Counted from the first letter of the stretch, positions 10,336-19,740 are shown. The stretch: DNA of 64,000 nt from an uncultured Roseibium sp. (GCF_963675985.1 NZ_OY780958.1:3658001-3722000); one strand, 5' to 3'. A program made the numbers and translations. The notes: generated by a model from the letters alone, not told the origin.

Positions 10336-10365
10336 AAAACGCCGGAAGCACTCCGCCTCCGGCGT
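10336..10365 (-). terminator. Intercistronic stem-loop between choX and choW
   Basis: An 8-bp stem (ACGCCGGA at 10339-10346 paired with TCCGGCGT at 10358-10365) is followed on the minus strand by TTTT. It lies just after the choX stop, so it may terminate part of the transcripts or protect the choX 3' end. That would give more binding protein than permease/ATPase, as is common in binding-protein ABC operons. Confidence 0.5.
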
Positions 10366-10377
10366 CGATCTTTCGGC

Positions 10378-11322
10378 TTATAGGCCGAGGGCGCCCTTGA
10401 CGGCAGCGAATGCATCGCCGCCATCGCGGGTGGTCACACCGTCAAGCCAGGCTTCGAATGTCGCCGGATGGTCCTTGAGCCAAGCTGCGGCCGCATCGGC
10501 CGGCTCTTCACCGTCGTCCAGAATCGCACCCATGATCTCGTTTTCCATGGCCAGCGAGAATTTCAGGTTTTTCAGCAGCTTGCCCACATTCGGGCATTCA
10601 TCGATGTAACCGGCCCGCACGTTGGTGTAGACGGTCGCACCGCCGTAGTTCGGACCGAAATAGTCGTCGCCGCCATCCAGATAAGCCATGTCGAAATTGG
10701 CATTCATCGGGTGCGGTGCCCAGCCGAGGAAGACGATGTCCTCGTCGCGCTTGGTTGCCCGGGCCACCTGGGCCAGCATGCCTTGCTCCGAGGATTCCAC
10801 CACTTCAAACCCCTTCAGGCCGAAGGCATCCTCGTCGATCATACCAATGATCAGACGGTTGCCGTCGTTGCCCGGTTCGATGCCGTAGATCTTGCCGTCC
10901 AGGCTGTCCTTGAACTTGGCGATATCGGCGAAGGATTTCAGGCCCTTGTCGTAGGTGTATTTCGGCACGGCGAGCGTGTACTTGGCGCCTTCCAGGTTGA
11001 CCCCGACGGTCTCTACCGAGCCATCATCCCGATAAGCGGCGATATCGCCTTCCATGGTCGGCATCCAGTTGCCGAGGAAAATGTCGATGTCCTTGTTCTT
11101 CAGGGACGCATAAGTCACCGGCACGGACAGGATCTTGATGTCGGTGTCGTAGCCGAGCGCCTTCAGGACGGTCGTCGTGGCCGCCGTGGTCGCGGTGATG
11201 TCCGTCCAGCCGACATCGGAGAAGCGCACGTCCTTGCAGCTGTCGGGCTCTGCGGCATATGCCGTGCCTGCGACCATGGCCGACAGAACAAGACCTCCAA
11301 GAAACGCGGAAAATGTCTTCAT
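10378..11322 (-). CDS. choX: Periplasmic choline-binding protein
   Basis: This is a 314-residue OpuAC/ProX-family substrate-binding protein with a signal peptide ending AYA|AEP (about residue 23). Aromatic residues that could form the quaternary-ammonium cage are seen in DVGWTD, FLGNWMPTME and FLGWAPHPMN, the pattern of rhizobial ChoX. A GGGGAT ribosome site precedes the ATG. It heads the choXWV unit and is transcribed away from betI. Binding of choline rather than betaine is inferred from the betIAB neighbours. Confidence 0.92.
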   Translation of the reverse strand: MKTFSAFLGGLVLSAMVAGTAYAAEPDSCKDVRFSDVGWTDITATTAATTTVLKALGYDTDIKILSVPVTYASLKNKDIDIFLGNWMPTMEGDIAAYRDDGSVETVGVNLEGAKYTLAVPKYTYDKGLKSFADIAKFKDSLDGKIYGIEPGNDGNRLIIGMIDEDAFGLKGFEVVESSEQGMLAQVARATKRDEDIVFLGWAPHPMNANFDMAYLDGGDDYFGPNYGGATVYTNVRAGYIDECPNVGKLLKNLKFSLAMENEIMGAILDDGEEPADAAAAWLKDHPATFEAWLDGVTTRDGGDAFAAVKGALGL

Positions 11323-11478
11323 TGTGTGATCCCCTTTTTTGCACGCCTGTTCCCGCCATTGGACAGCAAAATGCCCACCGGAAACAATGGCCTGTTTTCG
11401 AATTCGCGCGTTTGCCCGCGCTTACCCCTTCGTTTTGCGATAAATGAAACACCATCCATTATTTTTTACAAGTTTTCA

Positions 11479-11498
11479 TTGATTGGCTGTTCAATTAA
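11479..11498. promoter_or_regulatory. Probable BetI operator
   Basis: An imperfect palindrome, TTGATTG-N6-CAATTAA (one mismatch in 7-bp arms), lies in the 207-bp divergent choX/betI region, about 30 bp before betI. It resembles the TTGATTG...CAAT-type BetI boxes known in gamma- and alphaproteobacteria. BetI bound here could repress betIAB and possibly choX until choline is present. Assigned by eye. Confidence 0.5.
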
Positions 11499-11529
11499 AA
11501 TTAAGCACGGATCATACGGGAGATCGCAG

Positions 11530-12156
11530 ATGCCCAAGATCGGTATGGAAGAAGAGCGCCGGCGCACCCTGATTGCGGCAACCGTGGATGCCATCCACGA
11601 AAACGGGTTCTGCGATGTCACCATCGCCCAGATCGCCCGCCGTGCAGGTGTCTCCGGAGGTCTGGCTCACCACTATTTCGGCTCCAAGGATCAATTGCTG
11701 GCGGCCACCATGCGCCACCTCCTGAACGATCTGGGAGAGCAGATCCGCTCGCGCCTTGCCAAGGCGGAAACGCCACGCGAACGGATCTCCGCCATCATAG
11801 GCGGCAATTTCGCTCCGGAGCAGTTCCGCGAGGCGGTCATTGCCGCCTGGCTCGCCTTTTACGTCCAGGCGCAAACCACGGAAACGAGCCGACGGCTGTT
11901 ACGGATCTATGCCGCCCGCCTCGTCTCGAACCTGACTTTCAACCTCAAGGCCTTCATGCCCGCAAAGGATGCGAAACGGGTGGCAGAAGGCACCGCCTCG
12001 ATGATCGACGGCGTCTGGATCCGGCGGGCGCTGAAGGATGGCGCTGCCGACCCGGTCTCCGCGGTCCGGATGGTCGAAGACTATGTCGAGGCACAGATTG
12101 GCGCGCGCGGCTACCGCCCGTCCGGCAAAGACGGCACGCCTGTCGAGGCATCGTGA
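11530..12156 (+). CDS. betI: Choline-responsive TetR repressor BetI
   Basis: This 208-residue TetR-family regulator begins MPKIGMEEERRRTLIAAT, the conserved BetI N-terminus. The HTH lies at about 27-50 (ITIAQIARRAGVS-like, ending in LAHHYFGSKDQLL). The frame is open far upstream, but the ATG at 11530 has a GGGAG ribosome site about 8 bases before it and matches family length (about 195-210). It is the first gene of betI-betA-betB, and its stop overlaps the betA ATG (TGATG). In the family, choline releases BetI from DNA. Confidence 0.93.
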   Translation: MPKIGMEEERRRTLIAATVDAIHENGFCDVTIAQIARRAGVSGGLAHHYFGSKDQLLAATMRHLLNDLGEQIRSRLAKAETPRERISAIIGGNFAPEQFREAVIAAWLAFYVQAQTTETSRRLLRIYAARLVSNLTFNLKAFMPAKDAKRVAEGTASMIDGVWIRRALKDGAADPVSAVRMVEDYVEAQIGARGYRPSGKDGTPVEAS

Positions 12157-13814
12157 TGGCGGACACGTTCGACTTCATCATTGTCGGCGCCGGATCCGCC
12201 GGTTGCGCCCTCGCCTACCGGCTGTCGGAGGACCCGTCCGTCTCCGTCCTCGTTCTGGAATACGGCGGCAGTGACGCCGGTCCGTTCATCCAGATGCCGG
12301 CGGCCCTGTCCTATCCGATGAACATGTCCCGGTACGACTGGGGTTACGAAAGCGATCCCGAACCCCATCTGGGCGGACGCCGGCTTGCGACCCCGCGCGG
12401 CAAGGTCATCGGCGGCTCGTCGTCGATCAACGGCATGGTCTATGTACGCGGCCACGCCCACGACTTCGACACCTGGGAGGAAATGGGCGCCGCCGGCTGG
12501 GGCTTCAAAAACGTGCTGCCCTATTACAAGCGCCTGGAACATGCCCATGGAGCCAACTCCGACTGGCGCGGCACGCACGGCCCCTTGCACGTCACCCGCG
12601 GCACGAAATGGAACCCGCTGTTCGACGCCTTCGTCCAGGCCGGCGCAGAAGCCGGCTACGAGACGACATCCGACTACAACGGACAGAAACAGGAAGGCTT
12701 CGGCGACATGGAGATGACGGTCCGCAAGGGCCGGCGCTGGTCCGCCGCGAACGCCTATCTGAAACCGGCGCTGAAACGGTCGAACGTCACCCTGATGACC
12801 GGCGCCTTGGTCCGCAGGATCCTGTTTGACGGCAAGCGGGCAACGGGTGTCGAATACCAGAAGGGCTCGACCATCAGCACGGTCGCCTGCCGGCGCGAGG
12901 TCATCATTGCCGCCTCGGCCATCAACTCGCCCAAGCTGCTGCTGCAGTCCGGCATCGGTCCGGCATCGCAGCTTGGCGAACACGGGATCGATGTGATTGC
13001 CGATCGGCCGGGCGTTGGTGAAAACCTGCAGGACCATCTGGAACTCTATATCCAGCAGGCCTGCATTCAGCCGATCACGCTCTACAAGCACTGGAACCTG
13101 ATCTCCAAGGCCCTGATCGGTGCGCAGTGGCTGTTCACCGGCAAGGGGCTTGGTGCCTCCAACCAGTTCGAATCCTGCGCCTTCATCCGGTCCAAGGCCG
13201 GTGTCGACTATCCGGACATTCAGTTCCACTTTCTACCCTTTGCCGTGCGCTATGACGGCAAGGCGGCAGCGGAAGGCCACGGCTATCAGGCGCATGTGGG
13301 GCCGATGCGTTCCAGCTCACGCGGCCGAGTCAGACTGACTTCCGGCGATCCGCAGGCCAAACCGTCGATCCTGTTCAACTACATGTCCGAGGACAGCGAC
13401 TGGCAGGATTTCCGGACCTGCATCCGGCTCACTCGGGAGATCTTCGCCCAGGACGCTTTTGCCCCCTACCGGGGCAAGGAAATCCAGCCCGGTGCAACCG
13501 TTCAAAGCGACGAAGACTTGAACGATTTTATCCGCGAACACGTGGAAAGCGCCTATCATCCCTGCGGCACCTGCCGGATGGGACAGGCCAGCGACCAGAT
13601 GGCCGTCGTCGATCCGGAGTGCCGGGTGATCGGCGTGGACGGACTTCGGGTTGCCGACAGCTCGATCTTTCCGCAGATCACCAACGGCAATCTGAACGGC
13701 CCGTCGATCCTCGTGGGCGAGAAGGCGGCCGATCACATTCTCGGCAAGGATCCCCTGCCCGCTTCCAACGCGGAACCCTGGATCCATCCGACATGGGAAA
13801 CACACCAGCGATAG
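12156..13814 (+). CDS. betA: Choline dehydrogenase
   Basis: This 552-residue GMC-family FAD flavoprotein oxidises choline to betaine aldehyde, coupled to the respiratory chain. The N-terminal dinucleotide fold reads FIIVGAGSAGCALAYRL, the GMC signature region is GKVIGGSSSINGMVYVRG, and the catalytic His lies in SAYHPCGTCRMG near the C-terminus. I chose ATG at 12156, overlapping the betI stop, over a GTG one codon earlier. Length is normal. Translational coupling to betI and the downstream betB fit a single choline-oxidation operon. Confidence 0.94.
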   Translation: MADTFDFIIVGAGSAGCALAYRLSEDPSVSVLVLEYGGSDAGPFIQMPAALSYPMNMSRYDWGYESDPEPHLGGRRLATPRGKVIGGSSSINGMVYVRGHAHDFDTWEEMGAAGWGFKNVLPYYKRLEHAHGANSDWRGTHGPLHVTRGTKWNPLFDAFVQAGAEAGYETTSDYNGQKQEGFGDMEMTVRKGRRWSAANAYLKPALKRSNVTLMTGALVRRILFDGKRATGVEYQKGSTISTVACRREVIIAASAINSPKLLLQSGIGPASQLGEHGIDVIADRPGVGENLQDHLELYIQQACIQPITLYKHWNLISKALIGAQWLFTGKGLGASNQFESCAFIRSKAGVDYPDIQFHFLPFAVRYDGKAAAEGHGYQAHVGPMRSSSRGRVRLTSGDPQAKPSILFNYMSEDSDWQDFRTCIRLTREIFAQDAFAPYRGKEIQPGATVQSDEDLNDFIREHVESAYHPCGTCRMGQASDQMAVVDPECRVIGVDGLRVADSSIFPQITNGNLNGPSILVGEKAADHILGKDPLPASNAEPWIHPTWETHQR

Positions 13815-13831
13815 AACGCAAGAGGACGCAG

Positions 13832-15295
13832 ATGCGCGCACAGCCCAAGGCCTCCCACTATATCGGCGGGCGCTATATCGAGAGCCCGGACGGGCATCCC
13901 TTCCCGTCGGTCTATCCGGCAACCGGAGAAGCGATCGCGTCGCTTAATGGCGCCGACGAAAAAACAGTCGAAGCAGCCATCAGTGCTGCCGTTGAGGGTC
14001 AGACGATCTGGGCGGCCACGGCCCCGGCGGAGCGCGGGCGCGTGCTGCGCAGGGCGGCCGAGCTGATCCGCGAGCGCAACCGCGAGCTTTCGATCCTTGA
14101 AACGCTCGACACCGGCAAGCCCTTGCAGGAAACGCTGATTGCCGATGCGGCTTCGGGCGCCGATTGCCTGGAGTATTTTGGCGGTCTCGCCGCGACGCTG
14201 ACCGGCGAGCATATCGATCTGGGCGGGTCCTTTGCCTATACCAAGCGGGAACCGCTCGGGATCTGCGTCGGCATCGGCGCATGGAACTATCCGATCCAGA
14301 TCGCCTGCTGGAAGGCAGCACCGGCGCTCGTCTGCGGCAATGCCATGATTTTCAAGCCGTCCGAGGTCACGCCGCTCAGCGCGCTGAAGCTCGCCGAAAT
14401 CCTGTCAGAGGCGGGCTTGCCGGACGGGGTCTTCAACGTGGTACAGGGCTACGGCGATGTTGGTGCGCGGCTGATTTCCCACCCGGCCGTCGCCAAGGTG
14501 TCGCTGACCGGTTCGGTCCCGACGGGATCGAAGGTGGCCGCCCTGGCCGGCGAGCATCTGAAAAAGACGACGCTGGAGCTGGGCGGCAAGTCGCCGCTGA
14601 TCATCTTCGACGATGCCGACATCGACAACGCGGTCTCGGCCGCGATCAACGCCAACTTCTATTCCAGCGGCCAGATCTGCTCCAACGGGACCCGTGTCTT
14701 CGTGCATACGGCCATCAAGGACAGGTTCCTGTCCCGGCTGGTGGAACGGACGGCCAATGCGGTTCTCGGCGACCCGCTCGACGAGACGACCAGCATCGGG
14801 CCGCTCGTCTCCAAACCGCAGCTCGACAAGGTGCTGGGCTACATGACGATTGGCCAAGAGGAAGGCGCCCGGCTCGTCTGCGGCGGCAAGCGGGCGGACG
14901 TCCCGGCTTTCCCGGACGGGCTCTTCGTCGAACCCACCGTCTTTGCCGACGTGAGCGACGGCATGCGGATTGCGCGCGAAGAGATTTTCGGCCCGGTCAT
15001 GTGCGTGCTCGACTTTGCCGACGAGGCAGACGTGATCGCGCGCGCCAATGACACCGAGTTCGGCCTGGCCGCAGGCGTGTTCACCAAGGACATCCAGCGC
15101 GCGCACCGGGTGATCGATGCCCTGCAGGCCGGCACCTGCTGGATCAACACCTACAATCTGACACCGATCGAAATGCCATTCGGCGGCTACAAGAAGTCCG
15201 GCATGGGCCGCGAGAACGGTCATGCAGCCATTGAGCATTACAGCCAGATCAAGAGCGTCTACGTGGAAATGGGTGGGGTGGAGGCTGCGTTCTAG
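13832..15295 (+). CDS. betB: Betaine aldehyde dehydrogenase
   Basis: This 487-residue NAD(P)-dependent aldehyde dehydrogenase converts betaine aldehyde to glycine betaine. It shows the NAD-binding GSVPTGSKVAA segment, the general-base Glu in LELGGKSPL and the catalytic Cys in SGQICSNGTRVFV, which is typical of BetB. The ATG at 13832 follows an AGAGGA ribosome site; a longer frame upstream overlaps betA and is rejected. It is the last gene of betI-betA-betB, and with choXWV it gives uptake and full oxidation of choline for osmoprotection or catabolism. Confidence 0.94.
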   Translation: MRAQPKASHYIGGRYIESPDGHPFPSVYPATGEAIASLNGADEKTVEAAISAAVEGQTIWAATAPAERGRVLRRAAELIRERNRELSILETLDTGKPLQETLIADAASGADCLEYFGGLAATLTGEHIDLGGSFAYTKREPLGICVGIGAWNYPIQIACWKAAPALVCGNAMIFKPSEVTPLSALKLAEILSEAGLPDGVFNVVQGYGDVGARLISHPAVAKVSLTGSVPTGSKVAALAGEHLKKTTLELGGKSPLIIFDDADIDNAVSAAINANFYSSGQICSNGTRVFVHTAIKDRFLSRLVERTANAVLGDPLDETTSIGPLVSKPQLDKVLGYMTIGQEEGARLVCGGKRADVPAFPDGLFVEPTVFADVSDGMRIAREEIFGPVMCVLDFADEADVIARANDTEFGLAAGVFTKDIQRAHRVIDALQAGTCWINTYNLTPIEMPFGGYKKSGMGRENGHAAIEHYSQIKSVYVEMGGVEAAF

Positions 15296-15325
15296 GCAGA
15301 CGTGCCCGGGCAACGACTGGCAAGA

Positions 15326-16381
15326 CTAGCCTGCACGAAGGGCTGCAGGCCGGTGATCGTCAGGCGTGGGTGGCGTTTCCCCGCGCCGGTAGGCTTTCGG
15401 GGACACTCCGAACCAGGTCTTCGCCGCCCTTGAAAACGTGCTCAATTCGGAATAGCCGAGCAGATAGGCGATCTCGCTCAGTTGCAGCTTGCCGTCCATG
15501 AGATACTGCTCTGCCAGCGCCTTGCGCACCCGATCGACAGCCTGCCGGAAGGTCAGGCCGTTTTCTTCCATTCTTCGCTGTAACCCCCGTTTCGACATGG
15601 CCATTTTCCGGGCGACCGCGTCGAGAGACGGATCGCCCTCCTTCAAGGCTTCGTTGATTGCACGCGAAATGTTGTCCAGATCATTGTCTTCAATCTGGTT
15701 GCTGGCGAGCCGGGCAAGCGCCGTCTTCTCGATCAGCGAATAGAGATGATCCTCCGACCCCGAAGGCGCAATCTCCATCACCTCAAGTGGAATGCCGATC
15801 CGGTCCTGCTCACAGCCGAACTGGATGTTTCTGCCCAGGATCCGGTAATAGGTCTCGATCTGACGGGGTTTGCCCTGCGTGAACTCGAAGGTCAAATCCA
15901 CGTCTCCTCCATTCAGCATGTGCCGGAGGCGGCTTGCTGAAAACGACATTGCCTTTGCCGTCACCTGAACATGCGGACCGTAGAGATTGCTGATCTGCCA
16001 GGACAGATATCGTTTTCCGTCCTCGTCGTTGAGCGATATCTGCGTGATGTTGGAGAGGATGCGCTCAAATCGCCGCCAGTTCTCCAGAGACTGCGCAATC
16101 GTGGGCGCCGTGAGGGCGACGTAGTCGAAAACCTTCGTCGATCCCATCTTCACCTGGGACCCGAGGATCACTCCCATAGCGTCGTTGCCGGTTTTTCTGG
16201 CGAGATATTCGTGAACTTCCAGGTAGACTTCCGACGGTCCCGTCCCTTCGGGGTCATCGGTCACCTGCGGGTCGAACCCGATCTCCCTTGCCATCTTGAA
16301 CCAGTCAAAGCCAAGAGCTTCCGCCTGCGCCCGGGTGTTTACGAGCAATTGCGCGTAAATCTTTCCAGGTGACTTGGCCAT
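15326..16381 (-). CDS. AraC-family transcriptional regulator
   Basis: This 351-residue protein has an N-terminal ligand domain of the AraC-binding 'Arabinose_bd' type (about 20-205) and a C-terminal double HTH (about 240-330) with AVARKMAMSKRGLQRRM and LSEIAYLLGYSELSTFSRAAKTWFG. This is the OruR/ArgR-like subgroup. It is convergent with betB, with a 30-bp gap, and is followed upstream by a divergent flavoprotein gene. Nothing in the sequence fixes its ligand; a role in betaine or amino-acid use is possible but only by neighbourhood. Confidence 0.88.
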   Translation of the reverse strand: MAKSPGKIYAQLLVNTRAQAEALGFDWFKMAREIGFDPQVTDDPEGTGPSEVYLEVHEYLARKTGNDAMGVILGSQVKMGSTKVFDYVALTAPTIAQSLENWRRFERILSNITQISLNDEDGKRYLSWQISNLYGPHVQVTAKAMSFSASRLRHMLNGGDVDLTFEFTQGKPRQIETYYRILGRNIQFGCEQDRIGIPLEVMEIAPSGSEDHLYSLIEKTALARLASNQIEDNDLDNISRAINEALKEGDPSLDAVARKMAMSKRGLQRRMEENGLTFRQAVDRVRKALAEQYLMDGKLQLSEIAYLLGYSELSTFSRAAKTWFGVSPKAYRRGETPPTPDDHRPAALRAG

Positions 16382-16564
16382 ACGCTCCCCCGGCGGCGGA
16401 TCAGACTGCGTTGATCCTTAAACGCTAGCCCTCCGCCTGATCGGATGTCAAACCAAATGGCACGTCACGACAAGTTATTTGTCACCTTACGCAAAGAACC
16501 CGCTGAGGTCCGGTGGCAAAATTTTTACAGCCTTCTCCCTACCGGATCGCTATAAACCGACGTC

Positions 16565-17743
16565 ATGCGAGATCTGGATGTCCTGATAATCGGAGCCGGC
16601 GCGGCCGGGCTCATGTGCGCCATCGAGGCGGCCAAGCGCGGACGGCGGACGCTCGTCATCGACCATGCGAAGAAACCGGCCGAAAAGATCCGGATTTCAG
16701 GCGGCGGACGCTGCAATTTCACCAATCTTCACTGCGAACCGCGGAATTTCCTGTCACAGAATCCTCGGTTCTGTGTCTCGGCCCTCAAACGCTACACCCA
16801 GCACGATTTCCTGGCTCTCGTCGAGCGGCATCGTATCGCCTGGCACGAAAAGACCCTGGGCCAGCTTTTTTGCGACGACAGCGCCAGGGACATCATCGAC
16901 CTGCTGCTTGCGGAACTCGGCAAGGCCGGCGCGGCGCTGAAACTGGAGACGTCCGTAACCGGTATCTCGAAGCCCGATGACCGGTTTTCCGTCGAAACGC
17001 CTTCCGAAACCATCCGGGCCACCTCGTTGGTGATTGCCACCGGCGGGCCGTCAATCCCGAAGATGGGCGCCACCGGCTTCGGTTATGACATCGCAAAGCG
17101 CTTCGATCTGAACGTGGTCCAGCCGCGCCCTGCCCTCGTGCCGCTGACCTTTTCCGACGCCAACAAGGCCCTGTGCGCGAGACTTTCCGGTGTTTCCGTA
17201 GACGCCGTGGTGTCCTTCCAGAAGACCCTGTTCCGCGAAGGCCTGCTGTTCACCCACAGGGGACTGTCGGGCCCGTCGATCCTGCAGATTTCCTCCTACT
17301 GGCAGGAAGGCAAGCCGATCACCGTGAACCTGGTGCCGGAACAGGACGTCTTCGAAACCCTGCGCGCGGCACGGACCGACACGCCGAAGCAGGATCTGAA
17401 AACGGCGCTCGCCACGCTCCTGCCGAAACGCCTGGCGGACGAACTGGCGGGCGAGTTCAAGCTTTCCGGCCGGCTGGCCGATTGCTCCGACAAGGTGCTT
17501 CGCCGCGCGGGCGATCTCCTCAACCGCTGGCAACTGGTGCCGGCGGGCACCGAGGGATACCGCACCGCGGAAGTCACGCTCGGCGGCGTCGATACCAAGG
17601 AGTTGTCGTCGAAGACTTTCGAAGCGGCAAAGGTTCCGGGGCTTCATTTCATCGGTGAAGTGGTCGACGTGACAGGGCACCTCGGCGGTTTCAATTTCCA
17701 GTGGGCCTGGTCCTCCGGTCATGCCGCCGGCCAGGCCGCCTGA
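16565..17743 (+). CDS. HI0933 / BaiN-family FAD-dependent oxidoreductase
   Basis: This 392-residue flavoprotein has an N-terminal FAD fold IIGAGAAGLMCAIEAA and the family hallmark RISGGGRCNFTN (about residues 42-55). Further family motifs are GLSGPSILQIS in the middle and GEVVDVTGHLGGFNFQWAWSSG at the C-terminus. Members (YhiN, HI0933, BaiN-like) bind FAD, but the substrate of most is unknown. It stands alone, divergent from the AraC gene across 183 bp, with no operon partner that gives a role. Confidence 0.9.
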   Translation: MRDLDVLIIGAGAAGLMCAIEAAKRGRRTLVIDHAKKPAEKIRISGGGRCNFTNLHCEPRNFLSQNPRFCVSALKRYTQHDFLALVERHRIAWHEKTLGQLFCDDSARDIIDLLLAELGKAGAALKLETSVTGISKPDDRFSVETPSETIRATSLVIATGGPSIPKMGATGFGYDIAKRFDLNVVQPRPALVPLTFSDANKALCARLSGVSVDAVVSFQKTLFREGLLFTHRGLSGPSILQISSYWQEGKPITVNLVPEQDVFETLRAARTDTPKQDLKTALATLLPKRLADELAGEFKLSGRLADCSDKVLRRAGDLLNRWQLVPAGTEGYRTAEVTLGGVDTKELSSKTFEAAKVPGLHFIGEVVDVTGHLGGFNFQWAWSSGHAAGQAA

Positions 17744-17843
17744 CCAAAATTGCTGCTTTGCACAATAAAAAGATGACCGTTCCTCAGATGCCGTTATACT
17801 CGATAAAAACCCGGCGAGTATTGGGGAGCATCGGGAAGGAATC

Positions 17844-18881
17844 ATGAGGCGGGTAACGATCCACGATGTGGCGGAAAAGGCCGGAGTCAGCCTTGCCACC
17901 GTTGACCGTGTGATGAACGGACGCACGGGCGTGCGCAAGATCACCATCGAGAAGGTGCAGGCCGCCGCGGATGAATTGAACTACACGCGCGACATCTTCG
18001 CGGCCAATCTCGCCAAGAAGCGCAATTACCGGTTTCAGTTCCTGATCCCCAACGGCCCGAACGCCTTCATGGATGATCTGAGCCGGGAAGCGCGCAAGCA
18101 TGCGGAAACACTGGCGCGCGAACGGGTCGACATTCACATCGAACCGATCGATGCCTTCGACGCGCACCGGGTCGCCGGAACGCTGGCGATCCTGGACAAG
18201 TCGGTCTGCGACGGTGTTGCCGTGGTCGCACCCGCCTTTCCGGAAGTGCGCGCCGCCATCGACCGTCTGCAGGACCGAGGCGTGCACGTGGTGACGCTGG
18301 TGTCCGATCACCCCGCCTCCATGCGCCGCCGCTTCATCGGCATCGACAACATGGCGGCCGGACGCGCCGCCGGGCGGCTCATGGGCCGGTTTCTTCCCAG
18401 GACACCGGGCCAGATCGCCGTGATCGCCGGCTCTCTCGGATTGCGCGATCATGCGGAACGGCATGGCGGCTTCACTCAAGTGCTTTCAGACGCGTTTCCG
18501 CACCTTGATATTCTGAAAGTCCGCGAGGGACGGGACGACAACGGCAAGAACGAGGACATCGTCGGCCAGCTCCTGTCGGAGCATCCGGATCTTTCCGGCC
18601 TCTACAACATCGGCGCCGGCAACCGCGGCGTAATCGCGGCCCTGGAAAAGAGCCATCGCGCGGGGGACATTACCTTCATCGGCCATGAGCTGACGCCCTA
18701 CACGCGTGCAGCGCTCATCAGCGGGACAATGGACGCCCTCATTGCCCAGAACGCAGGGCACGAAGTGCGCAGCGCGACCCGCATCCTGAAAGCACTTTGC
18801 GACGGCACGCCCATTCTCGACGACCAGGAGACCATCGGCATCGACATCTTCATGAAGGACAACCTGCCGGACCGGCTTTAG
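17844..18881 (+). CDS. LacI-family transcriptional regulator
   Basis: This 345-residue protein starts MRRVTIHDVAEKAGVSLATVDRVMNGR, a clear LacI HTH with hinge (1-60). It is followed by a periplasmic-binding-protein-like sugar/ligand domain (about 60-335, with GIDNMAAGRAAGRLM). The VDR in the recognition helix instead of VSR/VSY is typical of a subgroup regulating ribose/inositol-like transport. A good GGAAGGA ribosome site precedes the ATG. No transport or catabolic genes lie next to it, so the effector cannot be named. Confidence 0.9.
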   Translation: MRRVTIHDVAEKAGVSLATVDRVMNGRTGVRKITIEKVQAAADELNYTRDIFAANLAKKRNYRFQFLIPNGPNAFMDDLSREARKHAETLARERVDIHIEPIDAFDAHRVAGTLAILDKSVCDGVAVVAPAFPEVRAAIDRLQDRGVHVVTLVSDHPASMRRRFIGIDNMAAGRAAGRLMGRFLPRTPGQIAVIAGSLGLRDHAERHGGFTQVLSDAFPHLDILKVREGRDDNGKNEDIVGQLLSEHPDLSGLYNIGAGNRGVIAALEKSHRAGDITFIGHELTPYTRAALISGTMDALIAQNAGHEVRSATRILKALCDGTPILDDQETIGIDIFMKDNLPDRL

Positions 18882-19000
18882 GCTGCAGACGTCATAAGAA
18901 TGCGAAATATTCAAAAATTCGGGACTTTACGCTAAAAGTAGCATCTGACACTCAAATATAATCGTTGACGATCCCGACCCAAGAGCCCATATCTATTGAC

Positions 19001-19462
19001 ATGCGCCTGACTCAACAAACCAACTACGCCGTTCGCGCTCTTATGTACTGCGCGGTCAATAACGACAAGCCGAGCAAGGTTGCGGATATCGCAGCCAGCT
19101 TCGAAATGTCGGAGACGCACCTTTTCAAGATCATGAAGGTGCTGGTCGATGCGCATTTGATCAAGACCATCCGCGGGCGGAATGGTGGTGTCATGCTGGC
19201 CCGGCCGGCATCGGAAATCACCGTCGGCGAGGTTGTGCGCGCCGCCGAAGAGAGCTTCCTGCTGGCCGAGTGTTTCGACAGCGGACGCAAGGATTGTCCG
19301 CTGATCCTGTCCTGCGGCTTCAACGGCCTGCTCCATGAGGCGCTTGAGGCCTTCATGGACGTGCTCGACACCAAGACGATCGCCGATCTGGCCGAAGACC
19401 GCATGGGCATGCGCGACCTGTTGAATATCGAAACCGGCCAGCCATTGACCGCGGCCAACTAA
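19001..19462 (+). CDS. rirA: Rrf2-family iron regulator, RirA-like
   Basis: This 153-residue protein starts MRLTQQTNYAVRALMYCA, almost the RirA N-terminus. It has a winged HTH (about 25-65, with KTIRGRNGGVMLARP). Three Cys in AEC-x7-DC-x5-C order (about residues 91-105) are the spacing of the RirA Fe-S cluster ligands. RirA senses cellular iron by its cluster and represses iron uptake at IRO boxes (TGA-N9-TCA). Two such boxes stand 250 bp downstream, before hemP. A TTG 36 bp upstream is an alternative start, but family alignment favours the ATG. No clear ribosome site is seen; a TATAAT hexamer lies at 18957-18962. Confidence 0.85.
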   Translation: MRLTQQTNYAVRALMYCAVNNDKPSKVADIAASFEMSETHLFKIMKVLVDAHLIKTIRGRNGGVMLARPASEITVGEVVRAAEESFLLAECFDSGRKDCPLILSCGFNGLLHEALEAFMDVLDTKTIADLAEDRMGMRDLLNIETGQPLTAAN

Positions 19463-19712
19463 CTTTTTCTTATTTGAATAATGTCTGAAGAGACCTGCCG
19501 CAGGCGATGCGGCGGGTGATTTTGCATGTCTGCATACGGGCGAATGAGCCGCGCTTCCCGCGTTTGAAGAACTGTCCTGGCTGGCTTACCGCTGAGGGAG
19601 AGGAGAGGGCGGTTGGCTTGCCGGACAATTCGGCTTGTTCAGCCGACCTGAGCAGCTTGCAGAGGACGCGATTTCCGCTTCGCTGCAAATCAGGCATTGC
19701 CTTCATACTTAA
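19463..19712. other. Non-coding gap between rirA and the hemP control region
   Basis: The 250 bp hold no supported gene. Short open frames here have no ribosome site or recognisable family. I see no strong terminator for rirA. It may hold the 5' part of the hemP promoter. Confidence 0.5.
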
Positions 19713-19733
19713 ACTTGAGTATCTGTGTCAAGT
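19713..19733. promoter_or_regulatory. Iron-responsive operator (RirA-type), copy 1
   Basis: TGA-N9-TCA at 19716-19730 is extended to perfect 6-bp inverted arms, ACTTGA...TCAAGT. This matches the rhizobial IRO consensus bound by RirA. It lies 66 bp upstream of the hemP start. Confidence 0.7.
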
Positions 19734-19740
19734 ATAAAGC

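Noticed and set aside
10468..11529. Long open extension upstream of betI
   Set aside because: It overlaps choX on the other strand. The conserved BetI start with a good ribosome site is at 11530.
19507..19737. A 76-residue plus-strand open frame between rirA and hemP
   Set aside because: No ribosome site or family is seen, and it runs into the iron-box region.
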